Positions 1 through 12,700 of a DNA stretch of 64,000 bases are shown piece by piece. Both the position numbers and the translations under genes were made by a program. Source of the stretch: Galdieria partita (Eukaryota; Rhodophyta; Bangiophyceae; Galdieriales; Galdieriaceae). Location of the stretch: the NCBI GenBank assembly GCA_025991245.1, contig BQMJ01000056.1, forward strand, positions 1 through 64,000, in the 5' to 3' direction. Below the pieces are notes generated by a model. The model did not search any database and was not told where the DNA came from. It saw only the letters and a program-made list of their open reading frames with translations. The number at the start of each line of letters is the position of its first letter. The stretch's first letter is position 1.

Positions 1-490
1 AATAAACCCTAATAAACCCTAATAAACCCTAATAAACCCTAAATAAACCCTAATAAACCCTAAATAAACCCTAATAAACCCTAATAAACCCTAATAAACC
101 CTAATAAACCCTAATAAACCCTAATAAACCCTAAATAAACCCTAATAAACCCTAAATAAACCCTAATAAACCCTAATAAACCCTAATAAACCCTAATAAA
201 CCCTAATAAACCCTAAATAAACCCTAAATAAACCCTAATAAACCCTAATAAACCCTAATAAACCCTAATAAACCCTAATAAACCCTAATAAACCCTAATA
301 AACCCTAATAAACCCTAATAAACCCTAATAAACCCTAATAAACCCTAATAAACCCTAATAAACCCTAAATAAACCCTAATAAACCCTAATAAACCCTAAT
401 AAACCCTAAATAAACCCTAAATAAACCCTAAATAAACCCTAAATAAACCCTAATAAACCCTAAATAAACCTTAATAAACATTAATAAACC
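1..490. repeat. Telomere, left chromosome end, AATAAACCCT / AAATAAACCCT units
   Basis: An uninterrupted head-to-tail array of a 10-bp unit AATAAACCCT mixed with an 11-bp variant AAATAAACCCT begins at base 1. The C-rich strand reads 5' to 3' from the outside inward, as expected of a left chromosome end; the G-rich strand is AGGGTTTATT. The 11-bp variant appears irregularly, singly or in short runs, which suits slippage by telomerase on its RNA template. From about 465 inward the units decay (AACCTT, AACATT, a shortened unit) and the array ends before 505. The unit is longer than the TTTAGGG plant type and unlike the Cyanidioschyzon repeat as I recall it. Confidence 0.95.
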
Positions 491-504
491 CTAATAATAA
501 ACAC

Positions 505-848
505 TCAGTAAAACCTGAATAAGAAAGAAAAATGCCAACTTCCTCCTGTCGGCCTCGACATATTTTACAATTTACTGCTTTTTTTCCTCTTAGTTGCATT
601 TCAAACGGAAGTTTCTTGATTGTATCTAGCCTCTTACTTTTTTTGTCTAGTATAATGAGTCACAATTTTTACTGAGTGTTTTTTGACGTCCTGGCGACTT
701 TTCTTGTGTGATATTTTTCTCTTATATTTGTATTTGAGGTATATTGCATAAATACTTGGAAGCGAATCGAGAAAGTCTATATTTTGCTTTTAACTGATGA
801 TTGTCCTTCTCTTGTTGGGACGTTTTTATGTACCCAAGAATAATTTTT
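505..848. repeat. Extra partial copy of the leading module of the subtelomeric element
   Basis: This stretch of about 340 bp is a diverged direct repeat of 849-1190. Both begin with CAGTAA(A/T)ACCTGAATAAG, followed by GAAAGAAAAATGCC, TTTACAATTTACTGC, AGTTTCTT, GTCTAGTATAAT, ATATTTGTATTTGAG and ATGATTGTCCTTC in the same order. A third copy of the module opens the second tandem element at about 5293. It lies directly against the telomere, so it may be the remnant of a further element truncated by telomere loss and healing. No coding potential is seen. Confidence 0.8.
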
Positions 849-3800
849 CAGTAATACCTGAATAAGAAAGAAAAATGCCCACTCCCTTCTGCCTGCCTAT
901 ACATGTTTTACAATTTACTGCATTTTTCTCTTAATTGCATTTTAAACGAAAGTTTCTTAATTCTATCAATCCTCTTCGTTTGCCATTAGTCTAGTATAAT
1001 TATTCGCAATTTCACTGAGTGTTTGGTCGCGTTTTGGAGACTGTTCTTGTGGGTTATTTTTCCATTATATTTGTATTTGAGATATATTGCATGAATACTT
1101 GGAAACGGTAGGAAAAAGTTTTGATTTTGCTTTTAACTTATGATTGTCCTTCATTTGTTTTTTGGCATTTTCATGTCGTGTTGCGTTGATTTAAAATTTG
1201 AAGTGGTTTGTTTGATTGAAAATTTTTTTGGGTTATTTGTTGCCTCGAAACAGTCGTTTTTGATTGATATGGTTGCAGAGCCAATTATTAAAGCTTTTTT
1301 TTACTGGGTTTTACTTATTCTTGTGAACCGGTATCCATTTTATGAAGGATCCTTTTGCGTTGTTCTGATCGATGGATGCTCCTTTTTCTATCCTGTTAGT
1401 TTCTTTCTATACTATGTGACTTTTGAAGCAGTAATAAAATTAAAAAAAATTAATCAACCCTGAAAAAAAATTCCTATTGTCCTGTTCCAGGTCATTTGCA
1501 ATCGAAATTTATCATGTTTTTGGAAATCTCAATGCATTGGAGAAAAAAAACGATTTGGTTCTATCAAGATGTTTAATTTTGCTTTTAGTTTCGTAAAGGT
1601 AATTAATTCTCAAACTGTGCTATTTGTTTTGCCAACGATCAAGTGACTTGCCTTGTGTGCTATATCTGCGTATGTTTGTATTTGTTGTTTACTACGGGTA
1701 TTTAGGTAAAATTTTAGGATGCTATTTTTAATTCAAAGTCCTTTTGAGTTAAGGAATTTCTCTGTTGCTTCGCAGTAATTCGAAATTGTGGGCTTTTTAG
1801 AAATTGTGAGCTTTTTAGAAATTGTGAGCATTTTTCTTGAATAGTGGCTTTTTTTGGTCTTGTTAGCATCATTAACATTGTTCTTGGTTGAATCAGTTGC
1901 ACCGTAAGTTAATAGCTTTTTCTCATATTATGATACTTTGCTTTGTGTGGTATTTGTGCCGAATCTAATTGGTGAAGTATCCTTTTGCTTTCTTATATTG
2001 AATGAATTTACCTTGAATCACCCTGTTAATATCTTCCAATAGTATTTGAACTTTTAGGTAAGTATGCATATTTAACTTGAAAGTATACCCTAATGAAGTA
2101 TTATAAAATCAAAATGACGAAAAAATGCTTGTTGCTTTCGTCCTTGACTTACCTAGTTTTTCAATTCACTGAGCTCTAGTAGTCTCAAAGTAGGAGTGGG
2201 CAGAGTGAATTGTTCATGTTTGGTTTCTTATTTATGTTTTTTTGCCAAAGAATAGTTACGTATTGTTTTATTTTTTATGCTTGCTGTGCTACTGACCATG
2301 TTTGGTTTCCTGTCAGCTACATTTTTTTAAACTCTTTTTGGATTGAAAACTGGAGTTAGTTTTTTACATTCCTTCTTTAGTTCAAATTTTATTAAAAATG
2401 CACAATTTTCTGCTACTCTTGTATCGTTTTGAGATTCTAGGTGGTTCGTTCAAGTGGTACCCTTCTGATGACGTTAGTTCAAGATGCGAGCAATGTACGC
2501 GAACAAGTCGTCGCAAAATTAGAACAATCTGCCACTATGTAACATTTTCATTTCTTGGTATTTTGCTGTCTTCATTGCTGCATTCAAGGATTGTCACTCC
2601 GTTTTACTACTTTTCCACCAATGAGAAAAAAACATTTTTTCTTCTGTATTTCTATGTGATATAGTTACTAAATTCCTTTTCATCAAAAGTATTGTATTTT
2701 TTTCTCTGTGATCAGATTGCTGTAACTTTTTTACTTCGTTTCACAAGGTTGTGAAATATCTGCCTGACGAGGACAGATTCATGGTACCAATGATGTAAAG
2801 AACAAGTGGTACATAAAAATTCTTCAATATATTCTCAAGCTTTTATTTCTTTAAAGGTTTTTTCTACGGCTTTTTTCTAAAATTGGTTTTGGTATTGTTC
2901 CTTTAGTAAACCGTATAAAGAAAGTCCTAAACTGATAATGCAAAAATTGCCTATTCCCCATTGATATATTGCAAAGACTTCTCTTCTATACCGTTTCAAA
3001 GTGCCAATGCAATAGAACTGAAAATGAAATGCTGAAATCTTTTTCTTTTAACTGTTGTCACAAGTTTTGGAATTTTTTTAAATTTCTACGCCTTGGTGAC
3101 ATAGTAGCTTTTTCGTTGAATTTGTCTTTTCATATAGGTACTACATTGTAGCGATGATGTTCTTTGTTTATTGATTTTTCTTATTAAGATCGCTGATGTC
3201 TTCAGTGCATACATAATAATAAGCTTTGAATATGGATAATTTCGAAACTTTTGTTTCAATGGTTTCGCCAAGATCTTCATGGTTGAGCCTTACCTTGTTA
3301 GAATCGTTTTTAGAAATTTGTCTTATGTAGCAAAATTCTAAGTATTGTTATTTGGTCATTTTATTGCATTCTACGGTGCAATGCTACTGAAAATTTAACC
3401 ATTTTGTAAGTCGTTTCTGCTTTTTGATGGTCTTGAGACACTGCTTGCTTCATTCTTCGAGTAGCCTTACTTGAAACATAGTATCGGTATACATATTTAG
3501 CAAAAAGTAAACAGTGCTTATGCTATTCTTAGATTCTCGAAAGCAATACTTTCTGTTTTGGTAAGCTTTTCGAGCCGCCTTGTATCTATTCTCTACAATG
3601 TCTAATTTTGAATCTCTTTGTCGGCTTTTCAGTGCGCACCCTTATGTCACAAATTTTTGTTCAATTGTTACTTTTTAAGAATGAATGAATTAGAAGATTC
3701 AATCATCTTTTAGGCTCATTGTTCACATTTCAAAACGTTGACTTTCTTTATCCTTTCTCTTCTAGTACTTTTATCTTTTTTCCTTTTGTGTTTGATGTCT

Positions 3801-5257
3801 TATAACCCTTGAATGCGCAATGAAGTTTTCCTAGGTTCTATTTCACATATGCAAAAACTGCTTGAGATAAGAATATATTGATTTTTTCTATATGCGGATT
3901 TCTTCTACTTTTTTTTACTAAATTTTGCATTGTCACCTACAGTTTACTTCTGAGAACAACTAGGCCGACCTCCCTAAAATTTTTCTTTTTTCTATAGACT
4001 CTATTCGAGACGATATTTTTATCACTCTTATAATGAACCGTAAATAATTTTAGAAAAAACAATTTAACTCTTTTTTTTATTTGAAAAGACAAGACTTTCC
4101 ATTTTTTTTCTAAAAAGCATGTGTTTTTCTCAATTCACTAGATCGTCGTAAAAGAATCTAGAGTATAAAATTAAGTGGTTTAGATTCGGTTAAATACTTG
4201 TGAAATTGTGTCAAGATTCTTCAAGATTTTAGTGATTTTGCCAATTTATCTCGAGTGACAAAGTAATTCTTCCTTTGAAATTTTTGGAATCACCCCCACA
4301 GTTGTACTGATATTGCATGTTAGCGATATCCAGTTGTTCCGTTTCTTTCACTTTTATTGAAATTTTTAATTTTTGGGGGAGCTGAGCAATTTGGTTATGA
4401 ATTTGATATATTGCGAAATCTAAATTTGGTAATTTTATAGCTACCGTTTTGCATGAATTTTTTTCACCATAGTCGCTTTCGATATTAAAAAGCGACATTT
4501 TTTCGAAAAGTAGAATCTTGTAATTGTTGGTTGTTACTATGTGATATCATAGTAATAGACACCTTTTTTTGTAAAAACTCTTTTTGCTTTCTTATGGTAA
4601 TCGGATCTATTGTGTTCTATTTTATGTTGATCGTCATTATATTATACTCGAATTGTACTGTTGGTATATATAATGAAGACAAAGCAAGCCACGCCTTTTC
4701 CATAAAAAAGCCTCAAATGAATTGAACCGTTAGCAATCTAGCCACAAAGTTCAACGTTTGTCTGTAGCATCTTGGATATTATATGCTTTATGTCAGTTTG
4801 ACTATGCTTTGAATGACAGCTTGAAGAGAAACATATCTCTCAAGATCACTTTTCTTCCATGAATTCGTTGCATTTTCTTTCTTGTTCTTTGAAATCATCC
4901 TGTTGTTTTTGTTTTTCTCTTTAAATATATAAAATTTCTTTTGAGTATCTCAATTTGACATACATGCTGAATGAACTGTTTCCGACTAATATGATAGGTG
5001 TTTCTTTGAACATGTCCGATGGACTCTGCTTTTTACTTCCCCTTTGCACTGTCGACTAATGTCCATCCATGAGAACAATTAGAGATACTTATTCAATAAA
5101 ACAAGTATTTCTTCAATTTTTTTTAGAGATTCTATTTCTCCAAAGGCTTTTTATTCTAAGGTTTTTTTTAAAGTCGCTTTGTATTGTTCCTTTATTAAAT
5201 ACTTGAGAAAATCAAGTCTTAATAAAAGAATTTTCTATTGTCCTCTGAGATACGTCA
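849..5257. repeat. Subtelomeric tandem element, copy A
   Basis: About 4.4 kb of AT-rich sequence, T-rich on the plus strand, is repeated as 5293-9773 with a nearly constant offset of 4.43-4.52 kb. Matching landmarks include GTTTAATTTTGCTTTTAG (1570 and 6000), CTAGATCGTCGTAAAAGAAT (4139 and 8607), a block with TATATAATGAAGACAAAGC (about 4668 and 9142), and the closing TACGTCA (5251 and 9767). The copies differ by substitutions and many small indels. Open frames in one copy, such as 4229-4498 on the minus strand and 1140-1463 on the plus strand, are not kept in the other, so I see no gene. The nearest analogy is the yeast Y' element, but without a helicase frame. Confidence 0.85.
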
Positions 5258-5300
5258 AACCCTAAATAAACCCTAGCCAATAATAAACCCTGAAACCCAA
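5257..5300. repeat. Interstitial degenerate telomere repeats at the junction of copies A and B
   Basis: The stretch contains AAACCCTAAATAAACCCTAG and, a few bases on, TAATAAACCCTGAAACCC. These are two to three units of the terminal telomere repeat in the same orientation. They sit exactly between the end of copy A and the start of copy B, so each element copy has telomere repeats on its outer side. This is expected if an element was added onto, or recombined through, a telomere tract. Confidence 0.85.
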
Positions 5301-8300
5301 ATAAGGAAAAATTGCCTATTCCTTTCTTCCAGGCTACACATACTTTAGAATTTACTGCTTTTTTTTCTTGAATGCATCAGAGAAGAATGTCCTTCAATTT
5401 TATCAATCGTTTTACGCTCGCTTCAAGTATCGTTAATTAGGTCGCAAATTTTTGGAAGGGTTTCTTAAACGGCCATATGACTTTTGTTGTGTGCTTCTTT
5501 TTGTTTTGCATGTGACTTTAATTGCGGGAACACTTGGAACCCTAAAGAAAGTGTTTACATTTTATCTTTAACTTATGATCGTTTTTTTTTGTTTGGCCGT
5601 TTTCCTGTTGTATTGATTTTAAAATTTAAGCGGTTTGCTTCAATGAAAATTTTTTTTGGTAGATTTTAGCCTTATTACCTTCCTCTATTATTGACAAAAT
5701 TTACAGCAAATTATTAAATCTTTTATTACCGACCTTTTTTCTTTGTTGTTATTGAAGCCGTCTTCATCGAATCTATTACCTTTTTGATTTTCTATAATGG
5801 ATGAATGTTCTTTTATTCATCCTGTTAATATCTTTCTAGGGTATGTGTTTTTTGATAAGAAAAAGTAATATAACTTAGTAAGCCTGATAAGAAAAATTCC
5901 CATTGCTTTGTACTAGACCATTCGTATTTGAACATTTATCAATGTCTTGGTCATCTCGATGCATTGGAGAAAGAAAGCGAATTGGTTCTATCAAGATGTT
6001 TAATTTTGCTTTTAGTTTCGTAAAGGTAATGAATTCTCAAACTGTGCTATTTGTTTTGCCAGCGATCAAGTGACTTGCTATGTGGGCTATTTCTGCGTAT
6101 GTTTGTAACTGTTGTTTATTACGGGTATTTAGGTGAAATTTTAGGATGCTATTTTTAATTCAAAGCCCTTTCTAGTTAGGGAATTTCTCTGTTGCTTCCC
6201 AGTAATTCGAAATTGTGAGCTTTTCAGAAACTGTGAGCATTTTCCTTCAATGGTTCCTTTTTCTTGTTATTAGCATTATTACCTTCGTTTTTAATTGAAC
6301 GAGTGGTACAGTAAATATTCATTTTTTTCACATTATGATACTTCGCTTTATCTGGTATTTTTGCCGAATGTATTTAGTAAAAAGTCCTTTTGGTTTCTGG
6401 TAATGGATGAATTTACCTTCATTGACCCTGTTAATACCTTCCTATAGTATTTGAACTTTTATGTAAATATGCATATTTAACTAGAAATTATACCCTAATC
6501 AAGCATAATAAAACAGAAAGAAGGGAATAATGTGTATTGCTTTCAGCCAAGAAATATCTAGTTTTTGATTCATTGCACTCTAGTAGTATCAAAGTAGGAG
6601 TGTGCAGAGTTAAGTGTTTATGTCTGTTTACTTATTTATGTTTTTTGCCAAAGAATAGTTACGTCTTGTTTTATTTTTTATGCTCGTTGTGCTTCTGAGC
6701 AAGGTTGGTTTCCTGTAAGCTATACTTTGTTTAAGCTTTTTTTGGATTGGAAACTAGACTTGGTTGTTACATTCCTCGTTTAGTTCAGATTTTCTTTGGA
6801 GTTCACAAATTTTTGCTTCTTTTGTGTTGTTTCGAGAATCGAAGTGATTCGTTTGAATGGTAACCTTCTGGTGTCATAAGTGTAAGGCGCGAGCATGTAC
6901 GTGAACAAGTCGTTGCAACAGTAAAGCAATCTGACATTATTAGCATTTTCATTTCTTTGTTTTTTACTGCTTTCATTGTTGTTTTCAAGGATTGTCCCTC
7001 CTTTTTACTACTTTTCCTCCAATGAGAAAAAAAATGTTTTTTCTTCTGTATTTCAATGTGGTTTAGTTACTAAATTCACTTTCATCAAAAGTATTCTATT
7101 TTTTTCTCTGTGAGCAGTTTGCTGTAACTTTTTTACTTTGTTTCACACGGTCGACAAATATCTGCAGGACGAGAACAGGTTCAAGGTACTGATGATGTAA
7201 GAAACATGTAGTTTATGGAAATTCTTCAATTTATTCTCAAGTTTCTATTTCTCTAAATGCTTATTATTCTATGGCTTCCTTGTGAAATTGGTATTTGTAT
7301 TGTTCCTTTGATAAACTTTAGAAACAAGTGTAGCCCTTATAATGCAAAGATTGCCTGTTCCCCTTTGATGTATTGCATAAACTTCTCTTCAATACCTTTC
7401 CATAATGCCAATATAATAGAACTGAAACTGAACTGCTGAAATCGTTGTTTCTTTTAATATTGTCATAAATTTTATAAATTCTTGAACTTTTTTATGCATT
7501 AATGACACAGTAGTGTTTCTTGCAAATTTCTTTTTTCATATAGGTTTGTATGGGTATTACTTAGTAACGATATTGATATTTCTTTATTGATGTTTCTTAT
7601 TAAGATCGTTGCTATCTTCAGTGCATACATAATAATAAGAGTTCAATTTGGATAGTTTCGAAACTTCTGTTTCGATCGTTTCACCAAGTCCTTTATGGTT
7701 GAACATTACCCTATGAAAATCGTCTTGAAAAATCTGTCTTAGATAGCAAAAATTTAAGTAGTGTTTTTTGGTCACTTTATTGTATTCTACGTTGCAGTGT
7801 TATTGAAAATGTAAACATTTGGTAGGTAGTTTTTACTTTCTGACGGCCTAAAGGTACTGCTTGTTTCATTCTGTAAGTACCCTTAACTTGAAATATAGTG
7901 TCGCTATACATATTTAGCAAAAAGTATGCAATGCTTATGGTATTCTTGGATTTCAAAAGCAAACCATTGTATTTTGGTAAAATTTTCGATCCGCCTTTTA
8001 TCTATTCTCAACAATGCCAAACTGAGAATCAATTTGTTGGTTTTTCAGTGTGAATTACTATGCCCTAGATTCTTGCTCAATTGTCGTTTTCTAAGAATGA
8101 TTGAATTAGGAGATTCAATCGTCGTATAGACTCTTAGTTCACAATTTGAAAAATTCAGCTTTTTGCTCCTTTTTCTTCTAGTACTACTGTCTGTTTTCCT
8201 TTTGTGTTTTATGTCTTATAATCCTTGAATGTGTCATGAAGCTTTTCTAGATTCTATTTCACCTATGTAGTAAAATGTTCGGGGTGAGAATACATTGATT

Positions 8301-9773
8301 ATTTTTATATACAGATTTGTTCTACTTTTCTTTTTACTAAATTTTGCATTATCACCTACTATTTACCCCTGTGAACAACTAGGAATACTGATGCCATAAA
8401 GGACAAATAATGTATTGAAATTCTTCAATTTTTTCATGGGCGCATTAAATTCTTTCTTTTTCTATGGACTCTATTAAAGAAGACATTTTTACCGCTCTTC
8501 TAATGATTAGTAGATCATTTTAGAAAAACAGTTAAATTTTTTTTATTTGAAAACACACGACTTTCCATTTCTTTTTCTAAAAAGCATGCGTTTTTCTCAA
8601 TTCACTAGATCGTCGTAAAAGAATTTAATAGAGTATAAAATTAAGTGGTTTAGAATCGGTTAAATACTTTTGAAATTGTGTCAATATTTTTGAAGATTTT
8701 TGTGTTTTTGCTAATTTATCTCGAATGACAACGTAATTCTACCTTTGAAATCTTTTTGGAATCATCCCCACAGTTGTATTAGTATTGCATGTAAGCGATA
8801 TCCAATTGTTTTATTTGTTTCACTTTTATTGAAATTTTTATTTTTTGGGGGGAGCTGTGCAATTTGGTTATGGATCTGATATATTGCGAAATCTAAATCT
8901 GGTAATTTTTACAGCTAACGTATTGCAGGGCTTGTTTCACTATAGTCGTTTTTCTATACTGAAAAGCGACAGTTTTTCGAAAAGTAGAATCGTGCAACTG
9001 TTGGTTTTTACTATGTAGTATCTTTTATCAGACACCTTTTTGGTAAAAAGAATTTTTTTTCTTTCTTATGGTAACTGGATCCATTCTGTTCTATTTTATG
9101 TTGATTGGCATAATATTATACACGAATTGTACTGTTGGTATATATAATGAAGACAAAGCAAGCCACGCTTTTGCCATAAAAAAGCCTCAAATGAATTGAA
9201 CCGTTAGCAATCTAGCCACAAAAGTTCAATGTTTGTCTGTAGCATCTTCGATATTATATGCTTTATGCCAGTTTGACTATGCTTTGAATGACAGCTTGTA
9301 GAGAAACATATCTCTCAAGAGCACTTTTCCTACATGAGTTTGTTGTATTTTTATTCTTGTTCTTTGAAATCATCCTGTTGTTTTTGTTTCTCTCCTTAAA
9401 TATATAAAATTCCTTTTAAGTAGTTCAATTTGACAAAAGTACTGGATTGTTTCCGACTGAGAATATAGCAGGTTTTTCGTTGAACATGCATTTTGGACAC
9501 TTCTTCTTACTATCTTTTGCATTATCGATCAATGTCCGTTGAAGGAAACAATTACAGATATATTTATTCAATAAAGACAAGTAGTATATGAGAATTCTTC
9601 AACTTTCTAGAGATTCTATTTCTCTTGCTGTCTTTCTCTTCTCTATGGGTTATTTTTAAAATCGCTATCTGTATCGTTCATTTACTAGTCTATAAGTGTA
9701 CGAAAGAAAGAAACGTTACTAAGTTATAATTTTAATCAGAAAAAAATTGTCTAGTGTCCTCTGACATACGTCA
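5293..9773. repeat. Subtelomeric tandem element, copy B
   Basis: This is the second copy of the 4.4 kb element, colinear with 849-5257 over its whole length. It opens with the leading module (AAATAAGGAAAAATTGCC, then TTTACTGC and TTAACTTATGATCG) and closes with GTCCTCTGACATACGTCA. It is more decayed at its ends than in the middle; the block around 8600-9400 matches copy A best. Inside both copies a shorter motif, TTCTTCAA...TATTTCT, recurs near 2820/5110 and 7217/9590, so the element itself contains an older internal repeat. No frame is conserved with copy A. Confidence 0.85.
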
Positions 9774-12700
9774 TGCGCTTTCCTTCATTGAATTATGTTC
9801 TCGTGAAACCAAAGTTATAAAGCAAAGAATTATTTAATGATTCACATATTTTGACTTACCTTGTTGCTTTCATATTGGGTAGTGTTTAAGTTTTGTTTTG
9901 TTTGTTGATCCATTCGTATCAATTCAATTTCGCCTATGAAATCTTCATCTCCTAACATACTCGTGCACTTGTAACGCTTTTGACTGATCATGAATTTTCT
10001 CTAGTACTTGTTTTGGGGAAACGTTCTCATTTGTTTGGAACTAACATAATTCATTATTTACTTGAAATCTTGCAAAACTAAATTGGCTCAGCTTTCCGTT
10101 TTTTTCAACAGTAGTATTTACCATCTACTGTATCAGAGTCTTTTTCGATTCGCTGACTGTGGTTTGAAGAGTACTACCTTGTTTCGCCCTATTTTTCCCT
10201 TATGTAGTTCTATCTATCACTTAGCAATTTGGCAAAACAGGGTTTTATTTTCTTATAATCATTGTATACTCCTTATTTCATTCTGTGAGTATCTTTGTAT
10301 ACTATAATGCTACTTTGAGGGTGGTATACACATAAAACCAAAAGTAAGCTATACCATACATATGCCATAAAAAAGCCTTCAACTGAAATAAACAATAAAC
10401 AATGACGACGTAGTTATTCCATCATGTCTACTATTCTTCCTCTTTCTATTTGCTTTATGTCTAGATAATCTATAACTTTGAGTGGTAGCTATTAGAAGAA
10501 AGTATCACTGCGTAGCATTTTTTCTTATCGGTCATGTGGTACTTTCATTCTTTTTCTCTACAATCAGTTTCTTCTTCTTTGTTTTCTTAGCTTTCAATAC
10601 TTTTTTAGTCTTTTACTATGCATTGCATAATATTTCGGTTTCTTTCTAGGTCATTTCTCTAGAATTTTCTATTTGAAACTCTTTGTTTCGGAAGTCCTCC
10701 AATCGAAATTTAATTTCTTCCATTATTACCATAAGAACTTTCAATGCGTTTTGCTTTTCATACTTATCTAGCGTTTAAATCGGTACTTGGCAAATAGAAA
10801 TTAAACGAATGCCTTCTACTGAGGTACATATTCATTTCTACGTTTTAATAGGGAGCAAGAACAAGTTTGAGACTAACAGTCTTTGTTAACGGCTCAACTT
10901 GAAATACTGTGGTATTTGAGACACTGCAGAAGAAGCTCTACTTGTAAATATTCTAGTGTACTTGCAAACTGGCTCAAGAATTTCCAACTATATCATATAT
11001 GCAAAAATGCAACATAGAGATATTGAATCAATCGTTAGTTTTTCCTCAACTTTTCCAGAGGACAATGGAGTATAAAAGAAGAGCTTGGTAAGTTCGATTC
11101 TTTTACTCCTCCATTTCTGTTGATTTCGACCACTACTTATTTTTATATTTACAAATAAATAGCACTCTAGCCATTTTTTAGACAGTTGGAGCTTACTCTT
11201 GGCTAATCGTGAAAATGTTCATATGAAACAAGAAAACGCAAATTAGTATATACAAACCAATTTCTACAACTTTTCTTCCACAAATATCTGCTTTAAAAGA
11301 ATTTCGAAAAATTTTTCAATTTTGTCGAGAATTGGCTACACAGTACAAGACACAGCCCATGGCAGCCAAAGGGCAATAGAGGAAAGTGAGGGGAAATGAA
11401 TCAATGAACCCTCATGTGAACTAAAATAACTTCTTATTGGATTTCCCAACGACCCAGCTTGGATTCTAATTCAGCCTAGTAAAATCTACAATGCAACAAG
11501 TTTTTCATTTGCAATACAATCTACTAAGGTTCTATATAGTACTTGCTACAATTGGTTCCACAGATATCACTTTCTAATTTAGTCTCTTGTAAAGAATAGA
11601 GGTTTCTTTGTAAAATTGCATTTGTTCTTGTTGAGTTTGTATGGTTTTTGAATGTGTAGTTTTTTCCAGGTACTATTTTAGGTGTTTTTTATGTTAATCT
11701 TTTTCCTCTTTCACATCACAGTGTAATTGGAAAGGAGTTCAGCATTGTGTATCATAGACAAATTTACAGCTGTAATGTATTTCATTCCGAACTTTTTGGG
11801 ATGGCCCGTTTTTGTATGTCTTCCTAATTGTTTTAATTCGCCACTGGGTTAAATAAAAATTCGTAAACTTTTTCTTTACCTAGACTTCCTGTAATTTAGA
11901 AATTTGTTTGTGTTTGTCCTTGTTTTGGCTAAGTAGTTTGTTTTGAACTGATAGTGTTGTTGCCAGAAATTTTTGGTTTTCCTTTTCTCTTTTCAATTGA
12001 ATATTCGATGTGGAACTCTCACAAGTACATGGTGTCTTCAATAAGTTCCTGTGATAAATAAAGCTTCTCATGTCAATTGTATTGCATCTCTATCTATCGT
12101 TTTGATTGATATTGGGTTGTTTGAAACTTTCTTTTAAACTCTGGTCTTAGAAGCATCTTTGTATAGTTGTTCTTCATAATAAAGTTTTTCTTATGAAGCG
12201 ATACGAGAACTTTCTTTTTTTGGCGTTGGGTGATAGCTCTACTGCATTGGCCCCAGCTCTGTCCAATTATGAATAATTCTGATTGGCTGATTAGTAAAAC
12301 TTGAATGGTCAATTCTAGTCTTTGCCTTTTTTTAAGAATTTGCGTTGATTCTTTGAAGTCTCTCTGTTTACACCTTTGTGACTCAAAGTAGCTAAACGTT
12401 GAGTCTCGCCTCTCCTGAATTGGGTTAAAGCATATCCAAATTGCCAAGATTCGATTTCTTAGATATTGTCAATTGTATTTTTCTTCTATAATGGTCTTTT
12501 TGGTACTGTGTATTGCAGTTGGTGTTTGTCTTTCTTTCTTGGCTAAAAGTCTTTCTCGTTTGTATATAAATGACAAGTTAATTTGTGTATAAATGAAAGT
12601 ACGTGTCGTGTACATTTTTTATTGTCAATTGAATAGAAAAAATTCCTTGCCTTTCAGACATTTTTATCATTATGACAATCCAAATGTTGGCTAGAGTTCT

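Noticed and set aside
1-490. Possible CRISPR-like or satellite array
   Set aside because: Units are contiguous without spacers, telomere-like in sequence and terminal in position.
1140-1463. 107-codon open frame in copy A
   Set aside because: The composition follows the T-rich DNA (Phe, Leu, Val), and the matching part of copy B is not open in the same frame.
4229-4498. 89-codon open frame on the minus strand in tandem copy A
   Set aside because: The homologous DNA in copy B (about 8690-8970) has indels that destroy the frame, with no sign of protein-level constraint.
11045-11110. TATAAAAG followed by a GTAAGT-like donor near 11072
   Set aside because: It resembles a promoter and first exon, but no open frame or downstream exon follows.
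12094-12447. 117-codon open frame on the minus strand
   Set aside because: No recognisable domain, no second copy and no splice partner; it lies in AT-rich gene-free DNA.
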